The notes under the pieces were generated by a model, which had not been told where the DNA came from, did no database searches, and saw only the letters and a list, made by a program, of their open reading frames with translations. Positions 8,350 to 15,054 of a stretch of 64,000 nucleotides of DNA are shown in pieces. The stretch comes from an uncultured Actinomycetes bacterium. GTDB lineage: Bacteria; Actinomycetota; Acidimicrobiia; Acidimicrobiales; RAAP-2. The stretch's first letter is position 1. Each line of letters opens with the position of its first letter. The stretch is taken from assembly GCA_903860915.1 (NCBI GenBank), contig CAIOSJ010000004.1:1-64000 (forward strand). The letters are read 5' to 3'. A program made the position numbers and the translations under genes.

Positions 8350-8509
8350 GGCATACGGTGCAATGAAAATTTGGGACATGCCTACCAATGTCGTATTGGT
8401 AGTTGCATCCCTCGTATTTGCTTCGATTGGCGCATACTTTGCTTTCCTCGGTGTGGTCGCAATTCGGGGCGTGCGAGACTTTTTTAATCGCCCCACAGGT
8501 TTTAGATGA
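7934..8509 (+). CDS. Immunity-like protein with C-terminal membrane helices (intact copy)
   Basis: 191 residues from a TTG start at 7934 with AGGAATC seven bases upstream. Residues 1-110 form a soluble domain (LYLVRPKY, LRLKIYVNGEEV, LGIANVVCVPI) that loosely recalls DUF2846-like beta domains; I do not claim membership. Two hydrophobic segments follow at ~127-145 and ~150-172, then a basic tail (VRDFFNRPTGFR). It is the full-length relative of the truncated gene at 6229. Presence in two copies, each behind toxin-tail sequence, supports an immunity role. No direct functional motif is visible. Confidence 0.55.
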   Translation: MKDATLYLVRPKYRNLSDFLRLKIYVNGEEVNHKLGIANVVCVPITKAQNFISVSSENPEASLMLATPTQEDEFAVLILTKWKIPFIRRAARIEWINPRVIDTYVPSFITGREIFGLPSLLVRMILTGPSVIVIGFIIVAYGAMKIWDMPTNVVLVVASLVFASIGAYFAFLGVVAIRGVRDFFNRPTGFR

Positions 8510-8570
8510 GTGCCTATGTCGGGATCCCATCCATTGGTCCACCTTGATAGATGTATAGAAAGGTTACGAC

Positions 8571-8595
8571 ACCTCAGCTCTTTTTCGCCTGAGGT
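8571..8595. repeat. Perfect 7-bp inverted repeat (possible terminator or site)
   Basis: ACCTCAG and CTGAGGT flank an 11-base loop that includes TTTTT. It lies 60 bases after the last immunity-like gene and could end that transcript. The T-run sits inside the loop rather than after the stem, so a standard intrinsic terminator is doubtful. Confidence 0.4.
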
Positions 8596-8610
8596 TCCAG
8601 CCAGTCTTCT

Positions 8611-8645
8611 GGCCCCGACGGGCGCGTAGCGCTCCGGAAGGGGCC
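8611..8645. repeat. Long imperfect palindrome
   Basis: GGCCCC and GGGGCC are the outer arms of a 35-base palindrome with an inner GCGC-GTA-GCGC stem and a CGG/CCG pair. It is a strong hairpin on either strand and could be a REP-like element, a terminator or a recombination end. One copy was seen. Confidence 0.5.
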
Positions 8646-8872
8646 GCGAGTGATGATCAACAACTCTCTCGAAATCCAGCCGCTAGAAATTTCTCAAGGA
8701 AATTTGTGCGATTCATTCCAAATTCGATGGCTTATCTAATAGGGAGTGGTGTTCACTCGTTGTTGGGAGTCAGCTATGGGATTGCCTGGTAAGACCGTCG
8801 AGTTGAAGGGCTGGGCTGGAGTTCGTCGTCAGCGGCTGATTAGTGCCGTTCCAGGCTTGGACTAGACGGATC

Positions 8873-9193
8873 ATGCTGACGACTGATGAACTGCGAGTAA
8901 TCCTCGGTCCTAACTACCGCCTCACCGATGAGGATCTTTCGTTTCTCTTGCTCCACCTGACCAACCTGGCCCGGCTTTCTCTAACGATGGTCCCGGTTGA
9001 TTCGACCGTTGTGAAAGTAGAAAAGGAGAAGCCGTGCCCCGAGCCGTCATCTACGTCCGAGTCTCAACCTCGGACCAAGTCGAGAACTACTCCCTCGAAA
9101 CCCAAGAGAACGAGTGCTCGAACTACTGCGAACGTCAAGGACTCGCTATCGACCGAATCTTTCGCGAAGAGGGTGAGTCCGCCAAGACAGTGA
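8873..9193 (+). CDS. Small hypothetical protein upstream of the recombinase (tentative)
   Basis: The frame from the ATG at 8873 gives MLTTDELRVILGPNYRLTDE..., an acidic, leucine-rich helical N-terminus of ~45 residues. Small accessory ORFs of this type often precede serine recombinases in mobile elements. The last ~53 codons run in another frame inside the recombinase gene and look like its shadow (many Ser, Thr, Arg, Pro), so either the overlap is real or the frame was extended by mutation. There is no strong ribosome site. Confidence 0.35.
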   Translation: MLTTDELRVILGPNYRLTDEDLSFLLLHLTNLARLSLTMVPVDSTVVKVEKEKPCPEPSSTSESQPRTKSRTTPSKPKRTSARTTANVKDSLSTESFAKRVSPPRQ

Positions 9194-10545
9194 ATCGCAC
9201 CGAGCTCCAAGAGATGCTGCGCTATCTCTCGAGTAACGCCAAGAAGCGCGAGATCACCCACGTGGTGGTCTATCGCGTGGACCGACTGGCGCGCGAGGTT
9301 GGCGGACACCACGCCATCAAGGCCACACTCTCACGACTCAACGTGACCTTGCACTCCGTGCTGGAACGATTCGACGAGACCCCCACCGGCAAGCTCACCG
9401 AGAACTTGATGGCTGTCCTCGCGCAGTTTGATAACGACCTACGAAGTCAGCGCACCAAGGACGGCATGCGGGCCGCAGTGGCACATGGTCGCTGGGTCTG
9501 GCGAGCCCCCTACGGCTATCGCAATGGTTCCAAGAGCGAACCGAGTCTCGTCGCCGACCCCATCGAAGCGCCCATAGTTCGAGAGATCTTCAGCCGAGCC
9601 GCCGCTGGCGAGTCCAAGGATGCAGTCCGACGCTGGGCCGCCTCGCAGGGCCTCGTGACCGCAAAGGGCAAAACGCTTTCGCCATCGCAGATGCACCGCA
9701 TGCTCAACAACCCTCTCTACGTCGGACAGATCCGCCTGTCAACATTGGATGTCGTTCACACTGGCGACTTTGCACCACTGATCGACCCCGAAGTCTTTCG
9801 GATGGCTACTCACTCCATCACCCAGGGCGGAGCCCGGGCCCAACCACGCGCACTGCATGATCCGGACTTCCCGCTTCGCCGAAACGTCCGTTGCGGACCG
9901 TGTGACTGGCCCCTTACGGCCTCGTGGTCGACTGGCCGTCACGGTGTTCGCTACGCCTACTACCGCTGTCGCAACGGCGAGTGTCGGGCCACCAAGGTGA
10001 AAAAAGCCGACATGGAAGCGGCCTTCGCCGAGTGGCTGGACCGCGTGTCCCTGCCGGAGGTCTTCTTTGAGGCCATGCTCAAGATCGTCCCCGATGTTGT
10101 CCGAACCGCTCAGGCCTCGAGAGACGCCGAGCGAGTCCGCGTTCGCACCGCCCTCGATGAACTCGAGGCCCGAGAGACGAAACTGATGGACTCCTATCTC
10201 GACGGAGTCGGCATCAACGAGGCGACCTTCACTCGACACCTGCGCTCGATTGCAGATATGCGGATCTCACTACAAGAAGCCATGGCGACCCTGCAGCTCG
10301 GCGACTTTGATTTGGAGGCGACGCTCGCCAAAGCCCAGCGAATCTTCTCTGACCTACGAAGCAGTTGGAACCGCCTTGACCCCATGGCACGACAGCAGTT
10401 TCTCCGCATCTTGATACCAGATGGCATTAGGTATGAAAATGGGGTAGTTGGAACCGCCGAAAGGCTAGATGCGATAAGGGGAATCCTCGCTTACGAGGAG
10501 GAAAAATTGCAATTGGCAGTCCCAGCGGGATTCGAACCCGCGTAG
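9034..10545 (+). CDS. Large serine recombinase (resolvase/invertase superfamily)
   Basis: 503 residues from a GTG with AAAGGAG just upstream. Residues 1-150 are the catalytic resolvase domain (YVRVS with Ser11 as likely nucleophile; YRVDRLAREV and QRTKDGM hold the active-site arginines). Residues ~158-240 are the Recombinase domain (APYGYRN...LSPSQMHRMLNNPLYVGQI). A zinc ribbon follows near 285-325 (CGPC...CRNGEC), then a coiled-coil region at ~355-440. Such enzymes integrate and excise elements by cutting at short attachment sites. The last ten codons and the stop are provided by the tRNA-Glu gene on the opposite strand, so the 3' end was formed by integration. The family call is secure. Confidence 0.93.
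   Translation: MPRAVIYVRVSTSDQVENYSLETQENECSNYCERQGLAIDRIFREEGESAKTVNRTELQEMLRYLSSNAKKREITHVVVYRVDRLAREVGGHHAIKATLSRLNVTLHSVLERFDETPTGKLTENLMAVLAQFDNDLRSQRTKDGMRAAVAHGRWVWRAPYGYRNGSKSEPSLVADPIEAPIVREIFSRAAAGESKDAVRRWAASQGLVTAKGKTLSPSQMHRMLNNPLYVGQIRLSTLDVVHTGDFAPLIDPEVFRMATHSITQGGARAQPRALHDPDFPLRRNVRCGPCDWPLTASWSTGRHGVRYAYYRCRNGECRATKVKKADMEAAFAEWLDRVSLPEVFFEAMLKIVPDVVRTAQASRDAERVRVRTALDELEARETKLMDSYLDGVGINEATFTRHLRSIADMRISLQEAMATLQLGDFDLEATLAKAQRIFSDLRSSWNRLDPMARQQFLRILIPDGIRYENGVVGTAERLDAIRGILAYEEEKLQLAVPAGFEPA
10514..10545. other. Putative right attachment site in the tRNA-Glu 3' end
   Basis: The recombinase reading frame ends inside the tRNA gene (C-terminus ...LAVPAGFEPA), and the tRNA 3' end faces the element. 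This is the geometry left by an element that integrated into a tRNA 3' end and restored it. The extent of the core is unknown, and the matching left copy is not within this window. Confidence 0.5.
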
Positions 10546-10589
10546 CCAGCTTGAGAAGCTGGAGTCCTAGGCCACTAGACGATGGGACC
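10514..10589 (-). tRNA. tRNA-Glu (anticodon CTC)
   Basis: A 76-nt cloverleaf on the minus strand. The acceptor arm is GGTCCCA/TGGGACT with a G-U first pair, the discriminator is G and the CCA is encoded. The D-arm reads CGTCTAGTGGCCTAGGAC. The anticodon stem CCAGC/GCTGG holds the loop TTCTCAA, giving CTC. The T-arm contains GGTTCGAATCC. It overlaps the 3' end of the serine recombinase. Confidence 0.95.
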
Positions 10590-10596
10590 GTGAAGA

Positions 10597-10624
10597 TGGA
10601 GAATTCATTCTAATCTTTTCTCCA
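10597..10624. repeat. Inverted repeat between the two tRNA genes
   Basis: TGGAGAA and TTCTCCA (perfect 7-bp arms, 14-base loop) fill the 41-base spacer between tRNA-Gln and tRNA-Glu. It could be a processing hairpin of a joint tRNA transcript. There is no T-run supporting termination. Confidence 0.4.
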
Positions 10625-10630
10625 ACATCG

Positions 10631-10702
10631 CTCGGGGGCAAGGACTCGAACCCTGAATAACTGGACCAGAACCAGTTGTGTTGCCAATTACACCACCCCC
10701 GA
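10631..10702 (-). tRNA. tRNA-Gln (anticodon CTG)
   Basis: A 72-nt cloverleaf on the minus strand. The acceptor is TCGGGGG/CCCCCGA, the D-arm region is GTGTAATTGGCAACAC, the anticodon stem ACTGG/CCAGT holds the loop TTCTGGT (CTG), and the T-arm is CAGGG/CCTTG. CCA is not encoded, since CGA follows the discriminator. It lies 41 bases upstream of tRNA-Glu in the same direction, so the two may be co-transcribed. Confidence 0.94.
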
Positions 10703-10733
10703 AGGGCAAAACTACTTTACCTGAGATTCGGTA

Positions 10734-11390
10734 CTACCCGCCATTCACGTGCGGGTGTAGGGCGCTTATTCCCGATGACCAAGAACTCAATGTGTCGTAA
10801 CCAATAATGCGACCTGCAGAAACGGCCACCGCTTCGCGCAGAATAAATTTCCACGTATTGCCCGTGGTAGCGACCCACGACGTGCGCGTGGGGCTGGGAA
10901 GTGGGGTCAATCCTTGGTCGGCGCAGATGGCCATTGCCCGATATTCATGAAAGGGATCAGAGACTGTCAGCACCGTTGTGATGGAGTGACTCTGAAGTAG
11001 TGGGATAGAACTAGCGACGTTCTGCCAGGTATCGGCACCCGAAGCTTCGAGGATTCGACTGCGGGGCACGCCGTGCTCAACTAACCAAGTGGCCGAAGCC
11101 TCGGCCTCGGTGAAGCGGTCTCCGGGTTGTTTGCCACCAGTAACAACCACCCACGGGGCTCGGTGCTCGTCCCACAAAATCACGACCTGCTTGAGTCGTT
11201 CGCGAAGAGTATCGCTCGGTACCCCATTGTTCTCCGCCGTTCCAAAGACCAAAATGGCCTGGGCTTGGGCGGTGGAGTGTTCCCCACTTCGCACCCACAC
11301 CTGGACCACAGTGACTGCGAAATAGAGAACGCACGCGCTCAACAGGAGGCTGACGATACGAATCGCTAATTTCAGTGGTCCAAATATCAT
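10734..11390 (-). CDS. DUF218 (YdcF/SanA-like) membrane-anchored protein
   Basis: 218 residues. An N-terminal membrane helix (residues ~9-31) is followed by a DUF218 domain: ILVFGTAENNG, VVVTGGKQPGDRFTEAE, TWQNVASSI, VLTVSDPFHEYRA. DUF218 proteins are alpha/beta proteins linked to envelope functions (E. coli SanA, ElyC), with poorly known biochemistry. The start overlaps the gltX stop by four bases (ATGA), so the two genes form an operon, and the gene precedes the two tRNAs on the same strand. The family call is good; the function is unknown. Confidence 0.82.
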   Translation of the reverse strand: MIFGPLKLAIRIVSLLLSACVLYFAVTVVQVWVRSGEHSTAQAQAILVFGTAENNGVPSDTLRERLKQVVILWDEHRAPWVVVTGGKQPGDRFTEAEASATWLVEHGVPRSRILEASGADTWQNVASSIPLLQSHSITTVLTVSDPFHEYRAMAICADQGLTPLPSPTRTSWVATTGNTWKFILREAVAVSAGRIIGYDTLSSWSSGISALHPHVNGG

Positions 11391-12838
11391 CCGAGGGCCT
11401 TTCGAAGAGCCGCCTCTAAACGCTCCAGGGTGACTGACCGTCCGAGAATTTCGAGTGACTCAAAGAGTGGTGGGCCCACCGTCGTTCCCGTAACCGCGCA
11501 GCGCAACGGTGCTTGCGCCTTGCGCAAAACTAGACCCAGTGATTCACCAACGTCAGCCGTCACTCGGTGCAAGTTTTCCGACGTCCACTCCGCGGTGTCG
11601 AACGCCGTGATAGCGGCTCGCAACATCTCGATAGCCACCGGATTACCGCTGACGGTCTTCGCGAACGCCGCCTCGTCGTAGGGGACTTCCGAGAGGAAAA
11701 AGAAGTCCACCATGGCCGGAACTTCTCCCAGAACCGCAATCCTCTCCTGTATCAAGGGTGCGACAAGGAAAAAGAGTGCTTCGTCGAACTGCTCTGGTGA
11801 CCAAGGGACATCTCGATCCGTCGGACTCCAGTCACTCGCCCATGGGCGAACCCAGGGCGTCAGGCGTTCAATGAACTCGTCAGGCGCCAGGGCTCGAATA
11901 TATTCGCCGTTGAGGTGGGTCAATTTCTTCACATCAAAAAATGCCGGTGAGTGCGACACGTCTTCTAAGCGGAACTCCGCGATGAAGTCCGCCAGTGGAG
12001 CCTTTTCTATATCACCCGACGGAGCCCAGCCGAGTAGTCCGAGGTAGTTGACGAAGGCCTCGGAGAGAAACCCTTGATCGCGATAGGACTCGGTTGACAC
12101 CGGATCCTTGCGCTTGGAAAGCTTCTTACGCTGTTCATTGACCAGCAGGGGTAGGTGCGCGTAGGCCGGCAGGTCCACTCGCGTGCCGCTCACCACATCC
12201 AAGGCGGTCCAGAGTAAAATTTGCTTGGGCGTATTCGGTAAATGCTCCTCACCTCTGATGACGTGAGTAATACGGTCGGCCCTATCGTCAACCACGTTGG
12301 CTAGGGCGTAGAGTACGGCACCCGACGACTTTGCGACCACGAAGTCGTCAATCACCGAGTGGTTAAAGACCACGTCGCCACGAATGAGGTCGTGGACCGT
12401 CGTCGTGCCATCCGTGGGCGTAGCAAATCGTAAGGCCGTTGTGGGCCCCGCCACGAGGCCGCGCTCCCGGCAGAAGCGGTCGTAGCCCGGAGTCTTATTG
12501 TCCCCCTTGCGGGCAGTGACGAGGTCGCTCGTGCAGTCGCAGTAGTAGAGAAATCCAGCGCCCCAGAGTTGAGAAATGGCTTCGCGGTGCGCCGGTCCAT
12601 TATCACTTTGTCGAAAGGGACCTTCGTCGGGCGACAGGCCCAGCCATTGCATCGCCGAAACAATGCCGTCCACCCACTCTTCACGGTTCCGGTCCGCGTC
12701 GGTGTCTTCAATACGCAGAATAAAAACGCCGTCACGGGCCTTACGCGCTACGAAAAAGTTAAAGAGTGCCGAACGCGCTGAACCAACGTGGAAGTACCCA
12801 GTCGGCGATGGGGCGAAGCGGACCCGGGGTCCCTTCAC
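11387..12838 (-). CDS. gltX: Glutamyl-tRNA synthetase
   Basis: A 483-residue class I synthetase that attaches glutamate to tRNA-Glu in the cytosol. The HIGH-type motif is HVGS at residues 17-20 (in PSPTGYFHVGSARSALFN). The KMSKS-type motif is KLSKR at 239-243. RIEDTD lies at 42-47. Cysteines at 100, 102 and 123 correspond to a zinc site in some family members, but the fourth ligand is not evident. The length is normal. Two of its possible substrates, tRNA-Glu and tRNA-Gln, are encoded ~700 bases downstream on the same strand. In most Actinobacteria this enzyme also mischarges tRNA-Gln for correction by GatCAB; that applies here only by inference. The start lies four bases after the ferredoxin stop. 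Confidence 0.97.
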   Translation of the reverse strand: MKGPRVRFAPSPTGYFHVGSARSALFNFFVARKARDGVFILRIEDTDADRNREEWVDGIVSAMQWLGLSPDEGPFRQSDNGPAHREAISQLWGAGFLYYCDCTSDLVTARKGDNKTPGYDRFCRERGLVAGPTTALRFATPTDGTTTVHDLIRGDVVFNHSVIDDFVVAKSSGAVLYALANVVDDRADRITHVIRGEEHLPNTPKQILLWTALDVVSGTRVDLPAYAHLPLLVNEQRKKLSKRKDPVSTESYRDQGFLSEAFVNYLGLLGWAPSGDIEKAPLADFIAEFRLEDVSHSPAFFDVKKLTHLNGEYIRALAPDEFIERLTPWVRPWASDWSPTDRDVPWSPEQFDEALFFLVAPLIQERIAVLGEVPAMVDFFFLSEVPYDEAAFAKTVSGNPVAIEMLRAAITAFDTAEWTSENLHRVTADVGESLGLVLRKAQAPLRCAVTGTTVGPPLFESLEILGRSVTLERLEAALRKALG

Positions 12839-12841
12839 GAT

Positions 12842-13033
12842 CTACTCGCCGATAGAGATCGCACCCGTAGGGCAGCCATTGACTGCCTCACGGAGGCTGG
12901 CCTCCAATTCGGGGCCGGGGTTCTCTTGGAGAATGTAGAGGTAGCCGTCGTCACGGACTTCAAAAATTTCTGGCGCGAGGCCCATACACACGGCGTTACT
13001 GGCACAGAGATCGAAATCGACGATGACCTTCAT
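12842..13033 (-). CDS. Single-cluster ferredoxin
   Basis: A 63-residue soluble ferredoxin. The cluster motif is C-ASNAV-C near residues 10-16, with the third cysteine in NGCPTGAI. The residue at the middle position of the first motif is Asn, not Cys, so only three cysteine ligands are available. That fits the [3Fe-4S] or unusual [4Fe-4S] ferredoxins that serve actinobacterial cytochromes P450. No P450 gene is in the window, so the partner is unknown. It is followed directly by gltX, which looks like a chance operon. Confidence 0.88.
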   Translation of the reverse strand: MKVIVDFDLCASNAVCMGLAPEIFEVRDDGYLYILQENPGPELEASLREAVNGCPTGAISIGE

Positions 13034-13091
13034 ACGGCTCCTTAGGAAGAATTACTGCTAATGATAGTTCGCTTCTCCGAAAGAAGGAGGT

Positions 13092-14564
13092 TTAGCCCTG
13101 ACCGTTTTCGAACACGTCGGGTTCCGCGAGCAACTCTTCTAGGAAAACTCGATCGGACAAGATTGCCCTATCGGAGAGGTAGATTTTCCCGTATTTTTCG
13201 AAGTACATCAATTGCTTGCCGAGGAGAAAATTACCTCGGTCAAAATCAGTCAAAATCCCACCATTGGCCAGTGACAAGCGCTGGATCCTTCGCTGCACGC
13301 GCAGGCGTCGCAGAAGACCGAGTAGCGACGAGCTCTGGAAGGAAATATCGTTCGCTCGAGCGACGTGCATCTGGGTCATCGTAAACATTTCCGCGAAGGA
13401 CACTTCCCCGAATGGACGCAAGAGCAGGGGCTCAATCATCATTCTCAAGAAAACAGCTAACTGCACGTCATCCATGCCCATGGCACTGCTGATGACCGGC
13501 CCGTAATTTGAAATGATGTGCCCCGTGACGTCATCCCACGCAGACTCGACACCGAGAACCGCTTCGAGGAGTTTGCGAAAGAAGTGATGGGTCGCCGAAT
13601 CGAGGCGGCCCACAATGCCCCAGTCCAGAACGCCAATTCTCCCGTCGCGCAGTAGGAGGAGATTCCCCGCGTGGGCGTCGCCGTGGAACGCACCCCAACG
13701 CACGGTCATCATGAAGAAACCGCGGATGAGCTGGTCGATGGCGTCAGCGGCATTGAGCCCCAGAGTCTCGACCGAATTCTCGTCGTCAATCGCGACACCG
13801 TCGAGAAACTCCATCGTCAGTACCGACATCGTTGAGAAGGTCAACACTGGCTCGGGAACCGCAATCAGGTGATACGACGAATCGGCCACCAGGGCTCGGA
13901 AGTGTAGGAGAGCTCGCGCCTCATTACGTAAGTCCAGCTCCTCGCCGATTTGTAGGCGTAACCCATCCAGCTGCTGGACAATAGCGCCGAGCATCTGAGC
14001 ACCGGTTTGGTGGAACAGAAACCTAAAGAAGGGTTCGGCCAGGTGCAGGTCCGTGGCAATGAGCATTTCAATATCCGGACGCAAGACCTTGACGGCGACA
14101 CGACTTCCGTTCAGAAGTTGTGCGCGATGGACCACGGCTACCGAGGCTTGTCCGATTGGGGTTTCGTCAAAGCTGGCGAATACCGCGTCGAGTGATTGCC
14201 CCAACTCCGATTCGACGACGCGACGCACCATCGCGAAGGGCACGACGGGCCCGTCATCCAAGCAGCGGCGGAACTCTTCAGCGAGGGTGTCGCCAAAGAG
14301 ACCAGGCGACGACGCCACAATCTGACCAAACTTTACGAAAGTACCACCGAGTTCCTCGCAGACACTTCGCAGGGGCGCAGCCAACGCGGCGATATCAAAG
14401 ACACGCCCACCGCGCCGAAAGAGGCGACGAAGCAGTACTGGCCCAACGTGACGAATGACTGACGAGATAACGAGCAGCGCTCGACGAGCGAGTTGACGCC
14501 GTGACGGCGTGGGGAGAACTCGCGCCTCATATCGAGGCGTACCCGAAATTTTGCTGCCGTCCAC
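13092..14564 (-). CDS. ABC1/UbiB-family atypical kinase
   Basis: 490 residues. The family hallmark K-x-G-Q motif is at 78-81 (FVKFGQIVASSPGLF). An ATP-site lysine lies in VAVKVLRPDI. The catalytic segment is GAFHGDAHAGNLLL and the metal-binding part is GVLDWGIVG (DWG replaces the more common DFG). Bacterial members such as UbiB act in quinone synthesis or lipid transport as ATPases, and actinobacterial homologues are often unassigned. No quinone gene is adjacent. A basic N-terminal stretch (residues 21-52) could contact membranes. A family-level call only. Confidence 0.88.
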   Translation of the reverse strand: MDGSKISGTPRYEARVLPTPSRRQLARRALLVISSVIRHVGPVLLRRLFRRGGRVFDIAALAAPLRSVCEELGGTFVKFGQIVASSPGLFGDTLAEEFRRCLDDGPVVPFAMVRRVVESELGQSLDAVFASFDETPIGQASVAVVHRAQLLNGSRVAVKVLRPDIEMLIATDLHLAEPFFRFLFHQTGAQMLGAIVQQLDGLRLQIGEELDLRNEARALLHFRALVADSSYHLIAVPEPVLTFSTMSVLTMEFLDGVAIDDENSVETLGLNAADAIDQLIRGFFMMTVRWGAFHGDAHAGNLLLLRDGRIGVLDWGIVGRLDSATHHFFRKLLEAVLGVESAWDDVTGHIISNYGPVISSAMGMDDVQLAVFLRMMIEPLLLRPFGEVSFAEMFTMTQMHVARANDISFQSSSLLGLLRRLRVQRRIQRLSLANGGILTDFDRGNFLLGKQLMYFEKYGKIYLSDRAILSDRVFLEELLAEPDVFENGQG

Positions 14565-14598
14565 CGGTCCACCCTATGGGCGAAGCCACTCCCTACGA

Positions 14599-14985
14599 CT
14601 AGGCCAGCAGAGCTGTTTCCAGGTCGCCGAGGGAGCCCGTGTAAATGGCTGAGAAGAGGCCCAGCATCTCTTCGGGCTCCACCGTCACGTCCCAGGTGAC
14701 TCGGCTGCCCGCAGGGTCGTCGTGCACGGTGATGGTGGCGACGTGGCTCGTCACTGGCAGGCCCTCAATGATGGAGTAGGTGATGCTGCGAGCGCTGTCG
14801 TCGCGGGAGGTGAAACGTTCGCGGATCTCGTTTCCAAAGACGGTCAACACACGATCGCCATTGTCGTCAATGCGATATGCCTCGAGTGCTGGGGAGAACT
14901 TGTCGAGCGCATTGAAGTCGCCCACGAGCGCCCAGGTTGCCTCCGTTGAAACGGGGATAACGCGTTCTACCGAATCTGATGCCAT
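14599..14985 (-). CDS. SRPBCC (START/polyketide cyclase-like) family protein
   Basis: 128 residues from an ATG at 14985 with GAGAGG nine bases upstream. The same frame is open to 15417, but that part runs opposite to the aldo/keto reductase gene and looks non-coding. The sequence fits the helix-grip fold: VERVIPVSTEATWALVGDF at the start, GNEIRERF in the middle and VTWDVTVEP near the end. SRPBCC proteins bind hydrophobic ligands in a deep pocket. It is divergent from the aldo/keto reductase with a 69-base shared upstream region. The ligand is unknown. Confidence 0.8.
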   Translation of the reverse strand: MASDSVERVIPVSTEATWALVGDFNALDKFSPALEAYRIDDNGDRVLTVFGNEIRERFTSRDDSARSITYSIIEGLPVTSHVATITVHDDPAGSRVTWDVTVEPEEMLGLFSAIYTGSLGDLETALLA

Positions 14986-15054
14986 GATGGACCTCTCACT
15001 TTGTAAATTGTTTCCTCCGTACACTACGACAGTTAAAGCAGGAAAGGCGCACCT

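Larger units (their letters stand above)
8510..8872. other. Gene-poor spacer between RHS cassettes and recombinase
   Basis: About 360 bases without a convincing gene. It contains two inverted repeats (8571-8595 and 8611-8645) and a possible 29-codon ORF at 8776-8865 (begins MGLPGKTVEL) that I cannot support. No copy of the tRNA-Glu 3' end is visible here, so the left attachment site is not in this spacer. Confidence 0.5.

Noticed and set aside
8776..8865. 29-codon ORF before the recombinase
   Set aside because: It has no ribosome site and no recognisable sequence, and such short frames are frequent by chance.
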